The position numbers were made by a program, and so were the translations under genes. Source: Myxococcales bacterium (GTDB taxonomy: Bacteria; Myxococcota_A; Polyangia; Polyangiales; Polyangiaceae). Taken from it: a stretch of 47,141 nt of DNA. Where the stretch lies: contig JAUVCD010000001.1 of NCBI GenBank assembly GCA_030590865.1, forward strand, positions 1 to 47,141, in the 5' to 3' direction. Below are positions 17,842-26,793 of this stretch, in pieces; the first letter of the stretch is position 1; each line of letters opens with the position of its first letter. A model generated the notes under the pieces. That model saw only the letters and a list, made by a program, of their open reading frames with translations. It ran no database searches and was not told the origin of the DNA.

Positions 17842-18309
17842 ATGCCAAAATGGCTCGCTATCTCGTTGCTGCTCGCGGCCGGTTGCGTTGCGCCTCCCGG
17901 ACCGATGGAGCGGTTGTCCAATTCGGCTTACGGGCTCAACAATGCGACCCGCTTCGGTCGGTTGGACGTGGCGCTCAGCCACGTAGCGGCTGAAGAGCAA
18001 GGGGACTTCATGCACCGCCACTCGAAGTGGGGGCGCGATGTTCGCATCGTGGATGTCGAGCTCGAGGGGCTGCGCCTGATCACGCCAGAAACCGCTGAGG
18101 TACGGCTGGCCGTCAGCTGGCACCGCCTCGACGAAACTACGATGCGTATCAGCAACCTGGCTCAGAAATGGACTCAGGGAAAGAGCGGCTGGGAGCTCGT
18201 CGAGGAGTTGCGAGCAGGCGGATCGGCCGGGCTGTTCGCCAAACCGGACAACAAGAAAGCAAAGCGCTTGCCGGCCGTCGAAGGGGTCACGACGGCCGAT
18301 TGGCAGTAA
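17842..18309 (+). CDS. Hypothetical lipoprotein
   Basis: A 155-residue predicted lipoprotein. The signal MPKWLAISLLLAAGC has a clean lipobox (AAGC). The mature part looks like an alpha/beta domain of the NTF2-like kind: an early helix (RLDVALSHVAAEEQGDFMH), then strands VRIVDVELEGLRLI, AEVRLAVSWHRLDETTMRI and LAQKWTQGKSGWELVEE. No catalytic residues are recognised. The start was set at 17842 because AGGCGAGG precedes it and the signal begins there; the longer in-frame version upstream lacks a signal. It lies 85 bases after the barrel fusion gene and could be read with it. Confidence 0.75.
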   Translation: MPKWLAISLLLAAGCVAPPGPMERLSNSAYGLNNATRFGRLDVALSHVAAEEQGDFMHRHSKWGRDVRIVDVELEGLRLITPETAEVRLAVSWHRLDETTMRISNLAQKWTQGKSGWELVEELRAGGSAGLFAKPDNKKAKRLPAVEGVTTADWQ

Positions 18310-18335
18310 CCGCCGCTGGGCGGTAGCAGTCGCTA
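18310..18335. terminator. Paired short hairpins between convergent genes
   Basis: The 23-base gap between two convergent stops holds CCGCC-GCTG-GGCGG (18310-18323), followed directly by TAGC-AGTC-GCTA (18324-18335). Both are perfect stems. Neither is followed by a run of T on either strand, so intrinsic termination is doubtful; they may instead limit read-through or protect 3' ends. Confidence 0.3.
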
Positions 18336-18596
18336 CTCGGCCTTGGTCTCTGCTTCCGGCTTGTCTTTCGCCTCAGGCTTCTTCTCTTCCGGCGCCTCAG
18401 GCTTCTTCTCTTCCGGCGCTTCTGCCTTCGGTGCCTTGGCCGCCTTGGCCGCCTTGGCCGCCTTGGCCTTGGGTGCTTTTGCGGCCTTCGCCTTGGGCTT
18501 AGGGGCCGGCTTGGGCCGACTCTGCCTTGCCTTGAATTTGCTGGCCGAGGCTCGCTGCCTCATCTTCCTGGACTTGCGTCGATCGCCGTTTCCCAC
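18333..18596 (-). CDS. Histone H1-like Lys/Ala/Pro-rich small basic protein
   Basis: An 87-residue protein of very biased composition. Residues 1-30 are strongly basic (MGNGDRRKSRKMRQRASASK). Residues 30-58 are Ala/Lys/Pro repeats (PKAKAAKAPKAKAAKAAKA), like the tail of histone H1 and bacterial H1-like proteins. The end alternates Glu/Lys/Pro (APEEKKPEAPEEKKPEAKD). A nucleoid- or RNA-binding role is a reasonable inference; the GDRR start faintly recalls small basic ribosome-associated proteins. GGGAG about eight bases before the ATG is a strong ribosome site, which argues that this is a real gene despite its low complexity. No enzyme motif is present. Confidence 0.75.
   Translation of the reverse strand: MGNGDRRKSRKMRQRASASKFKARQSRPKPAPKPKAKAAKAPKAKAAKAAKAAKAPKAEAPEEKKPEAPEEKKPEAKDKPEAETKAE
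18370..18417 (-). repeat. Perfect 24-bp tandem duplication inside the basic protein gene
   Basis: Two identical 24-base units (18370-18393 and 18394-18417) encode the repeated acidic-basic block around PEEKKPEA. Next to them the alanine-lysine tail is built from shorter nine-base repeats of GCCTTGGCC. Such in-frame repeats change length easily by slippage, so strain-to-strain variation of the tail is likely. Confidence 0.85.
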
Positions 18597-18680
18597 GTGA
18601 ATCTCCCTTTACTGCTCGCTGAGCCGTCCCTTATGGCTCCATCCGAGTCTCCTTGGCAAGGCGCACCATGCGGGAAACGA

Positions 18681-18708
18681 CAACGGCCATGGCCTGTGCC
18701 GGCCGTTG
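18681..18708. terminator. Perfect 8-bp inverted repeat between two minus-strand genes
   Basis: CAACGGCC (18681-18688) and GGCCGTTG (18701-18708) form a perfect stem around a 12-base loop. On the minus strand the hairpin lies about 40 bases after the stop of the small conserved gene and is followed by TCGTTT, a weak T-rich stretch. It could terminate transcription there or act as an operator for the basic protein gene. Confidence 0.4.
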
Positions 18709-18748
18709 GTGGCCCCTCAAGGGCGTGGTTTTGCGCTGAAGGGCCGCG

Positions 18749-19012
18749 CTAGGTGACCGATGTGCTGCCCATCGCTTCGTCAAGCGGCAGCTCGCGGGTC
18801 CTCACCTCTAGCCGATAGCGAGAGTTCATCGTCTCGACGTAGAACACGTCGCCACCGGCGAGCTTCAGCACCCGCCGAACCGGCGTGGTGACGTACTCGT
18901 GCATGCCGTCCGAGAACTCGATCACGATCACCGAACCCTTGCGGGGGGCTCGAACGAGCCTGCCAGAGATGGTGCGCCCACCGCGACCGATCTTACGCAG
19001 AACAACCTGCAC
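18749..19012 (-). CDS. Conserved small hypothetical protein
   Basis: About 87 residues if started at the GTG at 19012. The sequence looks like a compact small beta-barrel of the SH3 kind: GRTISGRLVRAPRKGSVIVI, EYVTTPVRRVLKLAGG and VFYVETMNSRYRLEVRT. I do not recognise a family and no catalytic motif is visible. The start is unsure: upstream in-frame ATGs at 19060 and 19114 exist, but the added residues are rich in Cys/Tyr and do not look coding, while the GTG has GGGAG unusually close. The gene diverges from thymidine kinase across about 220 bases in which I see no other gene. Confidence 0.6.
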   Translation of the reverse strand: MQVVLRKIGRGGRTISGRLVRAPRKGSVIVIEFSDGMHEYVTTPVRRVLKLAGGDVFYVETMNSRYRLEVRTRELPLDEAMGSTSVT

Positions 19013-19235
19013 GCTCCCATAGTAGCACGGCCTTTCGACCGAGGCACAGCCCACGCACATTCGGCTTCTAGCAACGAGGCGAATGTCGCGAAACTCTGCA
19101 CCTATTTGCCCCACTGGGCTTGCCTCCGCTGGGCACCCTCGATGGGCACCATCGAAGGAGGTTGGTCACGGTTTTCGATGGGGCGCCGCCCCTCGGAGCG
19201 CGTCGCGGGGATTGGGAGGAGACCAGCGCTAGTGT

Positions 19236-19874
19236 ATGGCATGGCCCATGACTCATCGTGAGCCAGTCCTCGATCGCGACTTCCGACACATGGGCCGAGT
19301 GGAAGTGATCGCCGGCTCGATGTTCAGCGGCAAGACCGAGGAGCTCATTCGGCGGGTGAAGCGGGCCCTCTACGCCCGCCAGGTCGTGCAAGCCTTCAAG
19401 CCTCGCATCGACAATCGCTACGACACGACCCGCATCGTCAGCCATGGTGCCATCGCCATCGATGCGGTGGCTGTTGCCGATAGCGGCAGTGTGTTGAGCC
19501 GAGTGGACGATGCGACCCAGGTGGTGGCCATCGATGAGGCCCAGTTCTTCGACCGGGGCATTGTGGAAACCGCGAACGAGCTGGCCGACCAGGGACGACG
19601 AGTCATCATCGCTGGTCTCGATCAGGACTACCTCGGCCGCCCCTTTCCGCCCATGCCCGACCTGATGGCCATCGCGGAAGAGGTCATGAAGGTACGGGCG
19701 GTCTGCAATGTCTGCGGTGGCACGGCGAGTCGTTCCCAGCGCTTGCTGAAAGAGGGCGCCACGGTGCTGGTGGGCGGTGCGGACACATACGAGGCTCGGT
19801 GCCGCGCCTGCCACAGCGACCGAGACGTCGCACCCGTGCCTACGAGCACCGGCGACAGCGGCGCAGCCGATTGA
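19236..19874 (+). CDS. tdk: Thymidine kinase (type II)
   Basis: Phosphorylates thymidine with ATP for the salvage route to dTTP; cytosolic. The 212 residues contain the P-loop GSMFSGKTEEL, the basic stretch FKPRIDNRYD, the Walker B-like AIDEAQFF, the ADP-side GLDQDYLGRPF and the structural zinc cysteines CNVC and CRAC (the fourth position here is Cys-His as CRACH). The ATG at 19236 has GGGAGGAG 14 bases upstream; inner ATGs at 19248 and 19290 are alternatives, since many homologues start nearer the P-loop. The short tail after the zinc site is not conserved. Confidence 0.94.
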   Translation: MAWPMTHREPVLDRDFRHMGRVEVIAGSMFSGKTEELIRRVKRALYARQVVQAFKPRIDNRYDTTRIVSHGAIAIDAVAVADSGSVLSRVDDATQVVAIDEAQFFDRGIVETANELADQGRRVIIAGLDQDYLGRPFPPMPDLMAIAEEVMKVRAVCNVCGGTASRSQRLLKEGATVLVGGADTYEARCRACHSDRDVAPVPTSTGDSGAAD

Positions 19875-19919
19875 CTTCGTGGCGACTGCCAGGTCGCCGG
19901 ACCCCGGTCGGACCGAGGT

Positions 19920-22142
19920 TCAGGGCTGAGCCGAAACTGGTCGAGGCACCACGCCGAGCTCATGGAAGATGAAGGCGTAGGCGTCGGTGAGTTGGGCAAT
20001 TCGCTCGTCGAGCGAGGACGTGAGCCCGTGCCCCGAGTCGTCGCTCGTTCGCAACAAGATAGGCGCGTCCGATGAAGTGGCAGCCTGCAATCTGGCGGTC
20101 ATCTTGCGGGACTGTAGGGGATCGACTCGCGGGTCGTTGGCGCCGGTGAGCATCAACGTCGCTGGGTAGGCCGTGCCATCGGTGACGTTGTGGTACGGCG
20201 AATAGGCAAACAGGGCCTTGAAGTGATCTGGGTTCTTGACGGTGCCGAACTCGGTCACATTGAAGGCACCGTTCGGTGACAGCTCGACGCGCAGCATGTC
20301 GTAGATGCCCACGAAAGACACGGCCGCCTGGAACAGCTCCGGGTGCTGCACCAGCGTGGCCCCCAGCAATAGTCCGCCGTTGCTGCCGCCAATTAGCGCC
20401 AACTTGGGAGCTGAGGTGTAGCCCCGCGCGATGAGCAACTCGAGCACCGCGGCGAAGTCGTCAAACACGTTCTGCTTGTTGACGAGATTGCCTTGATGGT
20501 GCCACTCCTCGCCGAATTCACCACCGCCTCTCAGGTTCGCCACCGCATAGATGACCCCTTGCTCCAGCAGGGTGAAGTAGTAGGGGCGGAACCGCGGCGC
20601 GACGTTGACACCGTAGCCCCCGTAGCCGTTGACCAGCGTGGGGTTCTGGCCATCGAGCTTGGTATCTTTGCCCAGGATGATGTTGACAGGCACTGAGGTG
20701 CCATCCTTCGACGTCGCCCTGGCCCGGACCACCTTGACGTTGCTGACGTCGACTGGTGACACCACGGCGAGCTTGGTCTTGGTGGTCTCGTTGCTCTTCG
20801 GATCGAAGCGGTACCAGGCCGGCGGCTCGACGAACGATTTGTTCTCGAAGAGCACCACGTCGTCGCCCATCGAGGCGAGCCCTCCAGCGGCGGAGACGGG
20901 CAGCTGAGCGGGTCCAGGCAGAGGCTTACCGTCCAGGTCGAACACCCGAATTTCCGATGGGCCGCCAAGCTGGTAGACCACGTAGAGACGGGTCTTGGTG
21001 GGGAGCACCGAGGGGGGACGCCAGAAGCTGTCGACGATGGTGTCCTTGCCGTGGGCCACGACCGTCTTGGTCTTGTTCGTGCCCAGATCTTTGATCGTTT
21101 GACGGAGAATCTTGCCGTGCGGGGCACCTTTCCGCGACAAGAGGTACAAGTCGTCCTGGGGGCCGAAGGCCGCCTGGATGGTCTTGTCGCCGTAGTCGCT
21201 GAACTGTGTCCAGACCCCTTGGGGCGAGCGGAGGTACAAGGCGAACTGTCCGCCGTCACCCTTCTGCACGGTGGCCAAGAGTCGGCCCGAAGGCCGATCC
21301 ATCTGCAGCTCGATCTCCCCGATGCTGGGAAAGTCCTTGCCTGCCTCGTAGCGGTCGTCGCTGGTCGGAGAACCGAGCTTGTGAAAGTAGATCTGGACGT
21401 AGAAATTGAGCTCCTCAGCTGGTCGCTCGGTGCCCCTCGGGTAGCGGGTGTAGAAGAAGCCAGAATGGTCCGGTAACCAGGCCACCGAGCCGCCGGCAGT
21501 GCCACCGTTGACCCGCGGGATGACCTCGTGCACTTGCTTTCCGGTGGCGGTATCGAAGAGGTGGAGGTTACCGATTTCGGATCCTCCTTGGGATAGGGAC
21601 ACGGCGACCAGTGCACCGTTGAAGGACGGCACGAACCAGTCGATGGCCGTGCCCCCTTTTTCGTCGATCTTGTTTGGGTCGACGACTACGTGCTCAGCCG
21701 CCGGCGCGTCAGCCGAGGGCAGCACGACCAATAAAGGCTGCTGTTTGGGCGGCTGGTGCTTGAGCGCGAAGAGCTTGCCTGGGCGCGGGCTGAGTCCCCA
21801 GTAGCGCGTCGACTCGGCAGTCAGGATGTCGGTGAGCCGGCGGCGCACGGCCTTGGCGGCCGGCAGGGCGTCCAGCCTGGTGCGGGCATAGCTGTTCTGC
21901 GCGGCGTTCCAGGCTTTGACCTCTTCTGCGTCCCCTTGCTCGAGCCACCGGTAGTCGTCGATCACCTCGACGCCATGGTAGGTGTCGGTCACCGGTTGCT
22001 TGTCCGTCGGCGGGGGCTTGTCCGTCGGCGGTGTCGTCACCGAGCCAGTGCTCAGTGGCGGGGCTGGCTTCGCCGCGGGTCCGGCACCGCAGGCGGATAA
22101 TAAGGTCAAGAAGAGGGCTGCGACAGTCGTTCGTGTGATCAT
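19920..22142 (-). CDS. Prolyl oligopeptidase-family (S9A) serine peptidase, lipoprotein
   Basis: A 740-residue exported peptidase that would cut short peptides after proline. The signal ends in LLSAC (lipobox), so the enzyme is probably anchored in the periplasm or at the surface, unlike the cytosolic animal enzyme. A Pro/Thr/Asp/Lys spacer (TDKPPPTDKQPVTD) comes next, then a propeller domain (about 80-430). The alpha/beta hydrolase domain holds the nucleophile in GGSNGGLLLGA (Ser near 585), an acid in GANDPRVDP (near 670) and His in DDSGHGL (near 705). The start at 22142 was chosen because the signal begins there; the longer frame upstream has no signal. It is convergent with tdk. Confidence 0.92.
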   Translation of the reverse strand: MITRTTVAALFLTLLSACGAGPAAKPAPPLSTGSVTTPPTDKPPPTDKQPVTDTYHGVEVIDDYRWLEQGDAEEVKAWNAAQNSYARTRLDALPAAKAVRRRLTDILTAESTRYWGLSPRPGKLFALKHQPPKQQPLLVVLPSADAPAAEHVVVDPNKIDEKGGTAIDWFVPSFNGALVAVSLSQGGSEIGNLHLFDTATGKQVHEVIPRVNGGTAGGSVAWLPDHSGFFYTRYPRGTERPAEELNFYVQIYFHKLGSPTSDDRYEAGKDFPSIGEIELQMDRPSGRLLATVQKGDGGQFALYLRSPQGVWTQFSDYGDKTIQAAFGPQDDLYLLSRKGAPHGKILRQTIKDLGTNKTKTVVAHGKDTIVDSFWRPPSVLPTKTRLYVVYQLGGPSEIRVFDLDGKPLPGPAQLPVSAAGGLASMGDDVVLFENKSFVEPPAWYRFDPKSNETTKTKLAVVSPVDVSNVKVVRARATSKDGTSVPVNIILGKDTKLDGQNPTLVNGYGGYGVNVAPRFRPYYFTLLEQGVIYAVANLRGGGEFGEEWHHQGNLVNKQNVFDDFAAVLELLIARGYTSAPKLALIGGSNGGLLLGATLVQHPELFQAAVSFVGIYDMLRVELSPNGAFNVTEFGTVKNPDHFKALFAYSPYHNVTDGTAYPATLMLTGANDPRVDPLQSRKMTARLQAATSSDAPILLRTSDDSGHGLTSSLDERIAQLTDAYAFIFHELGVVPRPVSAQP

Positions 22143-22335
22143 GGCGCGTGGCGGGGAGGTCGTGTTCAGTCCCTCCACGGGCGGCCGGCTCGGCGCGCCC
22201 ATTGGGACTGTCTCTCTATCTCCGATCCACGACTCGGCGGCGAGCACTGCTGGTGCTTTCAGCCCATCGGGGCTTCAGGCCACCGCCATGCTCGATCAGG
22301 GGCTCAGCAGATGGATAGCTTCACTCGCTTGGCAC

Positions 22336-23688
22336 TCATGATGATGTTCCCCCTTTTTTGTCGTCCGCTCGCTTCCCCGGTTGGGTTGCAGCCGTCGTCT
22401 TCTTGCGCCGCTTGGGCCCGCTGAAGCCTGGCGGGTAGCGCACGCCCTTGACGCCCTTGTCGGCGAAATAGAACCGCAGCATATCTGCGGCCACGTGCAT
22501 CCCCTTCACCCGCCAGGGGCCGCGGTTGGTGACCAACACGCTGAGCGCGACCTCCGGCTTGTCGGCTGGGGCGAAACCAACCCACCAGGTAATCAAGGTC
22601 TCGCCGCCGTGCTCCTTCTTGGCCAGCGTTCCGGTTTTTCCAGCAACCGCGATGTCCGGCAGAAACGGCCGCCCCGCGCGGTCGTGAAATGCTTTGAAGG
22701 CAGAGCCATTGCGTACAGTCTGCTCCATCATGCGCGCCACGGCCCAAGCGGTGCGTTCGTCGAGCACGCGCTTGAAGACCTGTCGCTGCTTGGGTCGCTG
22801 GTAGAGGACCTCGCCGTCCTCGTCGAGCACTCGCTCCACCAGGGTCGTGCGCACCATCTCCCCTCCATTGGCGATGGTCTGGGCCAGATTGGCCCCTTGG
22901 AAGGGCGACAAGGTGGTGTGCCAGAAGCCGGCTGCAGCCCGCGCGAACTCGAGCCTGTCGTTCTGCGGAATGTCGAGGGAGCTTTGCTCGATGGGAACGT
23001 CGAAAGGGATGTCCAGGCCCCAGCCAAGGCGCTTGGCTGCTCCCGTGAGCTTCTCTGGGTCTAGGCGGGTGACCGCCTGGCGCGCGAAGACGGTGTTGAT
23101 GCTCCGTCCCATCGCCATGCCGAGGCTGGCGCAGTACTTGTCTCGCTTCTCGTCCGCTTCGAGCTCTCGCTCGGTGATGCGCCGCCTGCCGCCTGAGTAG
23201 CAAATCTTGTCGTTTAGCGAGACGCCCGCTTCGATGAGCGCCGCGCCGGTGACCACCTTGAAGACGCTGGCCGAGGGGCGGTTGGCCTCGCTGGCCACGT
23301 CACGAGGTCGGCCATGGTTGTAGTTTGCCCACACGATCACCCGTCCCGTGCGGATATCGGTCATCACCACGGCACCTTCGTGGACCCGCCCACGGCGCAA
23401 GAAGCCCAGCGCGGCCTGTTGGGCTACCGGATCGATGGTGAGCTCGGCGTTGCGCTTGCCGTGGGCCGGTGCGGTGACCACATCTCGCCGATCGTCGATG
23501 TACTGTAGCTCGATGCCTGCCAACGGCGGTGGATCGATGGTTTTCTGCGGTACTGGTTGCTCACCACCGGTGACGGCGACCTTGGCTTTGCCAAGCAACG
23601 AAAGCAGTGCTTCGTCGTGATCCCGGATGAAGGGAAGGGTGGCGGCAACGAGCCCCGCAGCGACGAAAATGGCGACGCCTTGACGCAT
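22336..23688 (-). CDS. Penicillin-binding transpeptidase-domain protein
   Basis: A 450-residue protein with one N-terminal membrane anchor (VAIFVAAGLVAATLPF) and a full transpeptidase domain: SVFK (nucleophile Ser141, Lys144), SIN (196-198) and AGKTGT near 350. It should form peptide cross-links in peptidoglycan on the outer face of the inner membrane, or possibly act as a beta-lactam-sensing or hydrolysing relative. The usual class B dimerisation region is shortened to about 100 residues, with the phrase LTIDPVAQQAALGFL before the catalytic part as in D,D-transpeptidases. A basic, low-complexity tail (KRRKKTTAATQPGK) ends it. It stands alone, away from ftsI or the rod genes. Confidence 0.9.
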   Translation of the reverse strand: MRQGVAIFVAAGLVAATLPFIRDHDEALLSLLGKAKVAVTGGEQPVPQKTIDPPPLAGIELQYIDDRRDVVTAPAHGKRNAELTIDPVAQQAALGFLRRGRVHEGAVVMTDIRTGRVIVWANYNHGRPRDVASEANRPSASVFKVVTGAALIEAGVSLNDKICYSGGRRRITERELEADEKRDKYCASLGMAMGRSINTVFARQAVTRLDPEKLTGAAKRLGWGLDIPFDVPIEQSSLDIPQNDRLEFARAAAGFWHTTLSPFQGANLAQTIANGGEMVRTTLVERVLDEDGEVLYQRPKQRQVFKRVLDERTAWAVARMMEQTVRNGSAFKAFHDRAGRPFLPDIAVAGKTGTLAKKEHGGETLITWWVGFAPADKPEVALSVLVTNRGPWRVKGMHVAADMLRFYFADKGVKGVRYPPGFSGPKRRKKTTAATQPGKRADDKKGGTSS

Positions 23689-23791
23689 GCCCTGGCGGTA
23701 TCAGTGGCCTCGGTGGGGGGCCAAGTTTGCTTGGGCCGGGCCAGGGGGTTTTCGAGCTAGATTCTGAGCCGTCGAGGCCCGCCGGCGCGCC

Positions 23792-25573
23792 CTAGAAGCT
23801 GATGGCCAGCCGGGTGCCGAGCTCGTGGTGCAGATGACCGGTGCCGCGGGCGCCGTCGACGATGCTCAGGTTGTCCGGCACGATGGCTTGGTTGCGCTCC
23901 GAATCACCGCTGTCGGGGGCGAGATAGACCATGTAGTTGATGGCTGCTCGGAAGTTCCAAGAGTACCAGTACTGAATCGCTGCGCCGAACTGGTAGAGGG
24001 CGATGTTCTTGTCCGGCGTGTTGGCATCCGCTGGCGATTCCAGCCGGCTGGCGCCTGAGTAGTTGCTGGCGATGCCCGCGGCGATGGCCGAGACTTCGAG
24101 CCCCCGCAGTACCGGTGCGTCCTTGTCGAGGTCCGCCGAGACCGGGCGTGTCATGCCCGGTTCGCCTGATACGAGTTGGTCGAGGCCGCATGCCCACCAG
24201 CTGACCATGCCGTACCAGCCCAGCCCCTTGATCCGACCGAAGCGCTCGGTGTTGGTCTGCTGATAGCCATCGATGGCCTCGCGGGTGTTGTTGGCGACGT
24301 AATAGGCCTCGCCTCGTAGCTCGAGCACGCTGCCTGTGGGCATGCGGAACGGTAGGCGCAGCTCGCCGCCGATGACGTTCTGGGTGCCGGAAGGGAGCAC
24401 GTGGGTGATCCGATCGAGGCTGTCGACGTAGCCTGGCTGCCAGAGGACGAAGCCGTGACCGGAGGCGATGCCCGGATAGTCGTAGTCCACATAGGCCTGA
24501 TCCCGCTCGCCGTGACGGGCGCTGATGCCGATCTGGGCGAGCTTGGTGAAGGTGCCATCACCGAGTGAGGCCAGGGGGCGCGCGAAGATGCGTCCAATCA
24601 GGTCGGGTCGTCCGTCGACGACTGGATGATCGGGGCCATCGCCTGAGTAGATCCCGACCTCGTAGCTGAGCATGTGGTCGTCGAGCACGTCGCCCCAGAC
24701 GGTCAGTCCCAGCTCCTTCTGGTTGGGTACCACGAATCCCCGGATTGCGATGTTGCGCTCCATGAAGGGCGTGGCGTATTCGCGAGTACGATTGGCCATC
24801 GACAGCGGTGCGTTGGACTGACCTACGGTGAAGTTCAGCCACTTGCGGAATCGGTAGCTGACGGTCACCTCCGCCGGTCGAACGACGCCGTCGTGAGCTG
24901 AGGCCATCGCAAAGCGTGACGTGCCGTCACCTAGGTAGGTCGTCTCTCCGATACGCCCGCCGCCTAACTCGAAGCCACCGGTGAAGGCGAGCCGCTCGAG
25001 GATCTCGCCGCTGAGCTCGAGCCGCACTCGACGCATGGCCAGATAGGGATTCAGCGCGCTTCCGCCCTCGGTGGCAGGAAGGTCTGGGGCCCCTGGGGCC
25101 GAGTAGAAATCGGTGCGTAGTCGCAGCCCTGGATAGAAGCGGAAGTCATCGTTCCGATCCCTCAGGAACACCCGCCCGCCGTGGATGCCTGCCAGAATCG
25201 GGCCGCTGTCTTCATCCTCGAGCTGGGACGGAAAAATGGCCGGTGGGGGCAAGGGTATGGGCGGCAATTCGGTGGTTGGCGCGGGCTCACCTGGAGGCAT
25301 GAGCGGCGGTGCGGCCATCAGAGCGTCACTGGTCTCGAGTCCTGGGTCGCTGGTGCTCGATCCCGCTGCGGTGTCGTCGGGCTGAGCGTCTGCGGTGTCG
25401 GCGGCGGCTGGCTCAGCGGCACCGGTCCCCTCGTATTCCGCAGGCTCGGCGGGGTCCGCTGGCGGGTCGGCCGGCGGTGCTGGATCGGGTGGCTCAGGCA
25501 GGGGCTGCGCCGGGGCAGCGAATGCGATGAGCAGGGCGCAGAGGGCCGATAGTGCCGATACGTGAGTCCTCAT
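23792..25573 (-). CDS. Porin-type outer-membrane beta-barrel with Pro/Ala-rich N-terminus
   Basis: A 593-residue exported protein. A signal peptide ends in FAAPAQ. About 100 residues rich in Pro, Ala, Glu and Asp follow (LPEPPDPAPPADPPADPAEP). The rest alternates as amphipathic strands and ends in Phe, as outer-membrane barrels do. Elements such as FYPGLRLRTDFY, VRLELSGEILERLAFTGGFE, LNFTVGQSNAPLSMANR, PFMERNIAIRGF and LSYEVGIYSGDGPD recall the phosphate-selective porin O/P family. It probably forms a channel for small anions, but selectivity cannot be read. AAGGAGA 11 bases before the ATG at 25573 fixes the start. It diverges from phoH across 116 bases. Confidence 0.82.
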   Translation of the reverse strand: MRTHVSALSALCALLIAFAAPAQPLPEPPDPAPPADPPADPAEPAEYEGTGAAEPAAADTADAQPDDTAAGSSTSDPGLETSDALMAAPPLMPPGEPAPTTELPPIPLPPPAIFPSQLEDEDSGPILAGIHGGRVFLRDRNDDFRFYPGLRLRTDFYSAPGAPDLPATEGGSALNPYLAMRRVRLELSGEILERLAFTGGFELGGGRIGETTYLGDGTSRFAMASAHDGVVRPAEVTVSYRFRKWLNFTVGQSNAPLSMANRTREYATPFMERNIAIRGFVVPNQKELGLTVWGDVLDDHMLSYEVGIYSGDGPDHPVVDGRPDLIGRIFARPLASLGDGTFTKLAQIGISARHGERDQAYVDYDYPGIASGHGFVLWQPGYVDSLDRITHVLPSGTQNVIGGELRLPFRMPTGSVLELRGEAYYVANNTREAIDGYQQTNTERFGRIKGLGWYGMVSWWACGLDQLVSGEPGMTRPVSADLDKDAPVLRGLEVSAIAAGIASNYSGASRLESPADANTPDKNIALYQFGAAIQYWYSWNFRAAINYMVYLAPDSGDSERNQAIVPDNLSIVDGARGTGHLHHELGTRLAISF

Positions 25574-25689
25574 GGCGTGTATGATCTCCTTCGAGCCTGG
25601 GACGGCTACCATGTTGTCTCAGGCGCCGCGATCGCCGCACGGTCGCACCCGGACTCCGGGCGGTCAAGAAAGGAAGACAGCCCTTACTG

Positions 25690-26778
25690 ATGGTCACTAG
25701 CGCTGCAGTTACCGCCGAAGTGGAGCTCACGGATACCCGGGCGCTGATGTCCCTCGCCGGGCCAGGAAACGCGCATCTCAAGACGATCCGGGAGCACCTC
25801 GGCATCGAGCTGGGCTCTCGCGGGAACGTCCTGCACCTGGGCGGGGATCCCGACAAGGTGGCTCTTGCCCAACGGTTCTTCACCCAAATGGAGGAGCTGG
25901 CCGCCGAGGGGATCAAGCTGGAGGGTCCAGACCACGTGAGGGCGATCCATGCGCTCGAACAGGACGGGACGTTGCATCTGCGGGACGTCTACGGCGACGT
26001 GGTGTTGATCACGGCACGGGGACACTCCATCAAGGCCCGCGGTCTGGCGCAGAAGCACTACGTCCACGCGATGCATGCCCATGATCTCACCTTCGCCATC
26101 GGTCCGGCGGGCACGGGCAAGACCTACCTGGCGATGGCCGTGGGCGTTAAGGCGCTGATGGCCAAGAAGGTGCGGCGCATCATCCTCACTCGTCCGGCCG
26201 TCGAAGCGGGAGAGCGGCTTGGCTTTTTGCCTGGTGATTTGGCAGAGAAGGTCAATCCATACTTGCGGCCCCTCTACGATGCCCTCGACGACATGATGGA
26301 CGCCGATCGGGTCGACGGCTTGATCAAGCGGGGCCAAATCGAGGTGGCACCCTTGGCTTTCATGCGAGGGCGCACGCTCAATGATTGTTTCGTCATCCTC
26401 GACGAGGCGCAGAACTCGACGGACGAGCAGATGCGCATGTTCCTCACCCGGCTGGGCTACGAATCTCGGACGGTGGTGACAGGCGACGTCACTCAAGTTG
26501 ATCTTCCTAGCGGCGCCCGTAGTGGGTTGAAGGAAGCTGCCCGGCTGCTACGTCCTGTTGATGGCATTGCGTTCAGCGAGTTCACAGACATCGATGTGGT
26601 GCGTCATCCCCTGGTCCAACGCATCGTGGTCGCTTACGAACGGCGAGATGCGGTGCGCGCCGAGGGCTCGAAGCGGGCTGCACCGGCGCGGCTCTCCGAC
26701 GAGACCGGGCCCTCAGCTCCAGGTGAACCGTCTCATCAACCCGAGCCGTGCAGCGACGAGCCGCCGAAAAAAGAGTAG
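25690..26778 (+). CDS. PhoH-like ATPase
   Basis: A 362-residue cytosolic ATPase of the PhoH/YbeZ type, a family tied to RNA metabolism and, where YbeY is next door, to ribosome maturation. A KH-like N-terminal region ([26 protein letters not shown]) precedes the ATPase. Walker A GPAGTGKT spans 138-145; [20 protein letters not shown], the Walker B region [10 protein letters not shown] and [10 protein letters not shown] are all present. The C-terminal 45 residues are polar and variable. The usual neighbours, a 7TM-HD phosphohydrolase and ybeY, are absent; instead a GAF/HD-GYP gene follows after 15 bases and should be co-transcribed. Confidence 0.92.
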   Translation: MVTSAAVTAEVELTDTRALMSLAGPGNAHLKTIREHLGIELGSRGNVLHLGGDPDKVALAQRFFTQMEELAAEGIKLEGPDHVRAIHALEQDGTLHLRDVYGDVVLITARGHSIKARGLAQKHYVHAMHAHDLTFAIGPAGTGKTYLAMAVGVKALMAKKVRRIILTRPAVEAGERLGFLPGDLAEKVNPYLRPLYDALDDMMDADRVDGLIKRGQIEVAPLAFMRGRTLNDCFVILDEAQNSTDEQMRMFLTRLGYESRTVVTGDVTQVDLPSGARSGLKEAARLLRPVDGIAFSEFTDIDVVRHPLVQRIVVAYERRDAVRAEGSKRAAPARLSDETGPSAPGEPSHQPEPCSDEPPKKE

Positions 26779-26793
26779 ATCTTAGGGGACGAC

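Noticed and set aside
18370-18480. Short direct repeats considered as a CRISPR or minisatellite array
   Set aside because: The repeats have no spacers, stay in frame and encode the Lys/Ala and Glu/Lys/Pro tail of a basic protein.
22304-23203. 299-residue minus-strand frame overlapping the transpeptidase gene
   Set aside because: It is a shifted reading of the same strand rich in Arg/Gly/His, whereas the real frame has SVFK, SIN and KTGT motifs.
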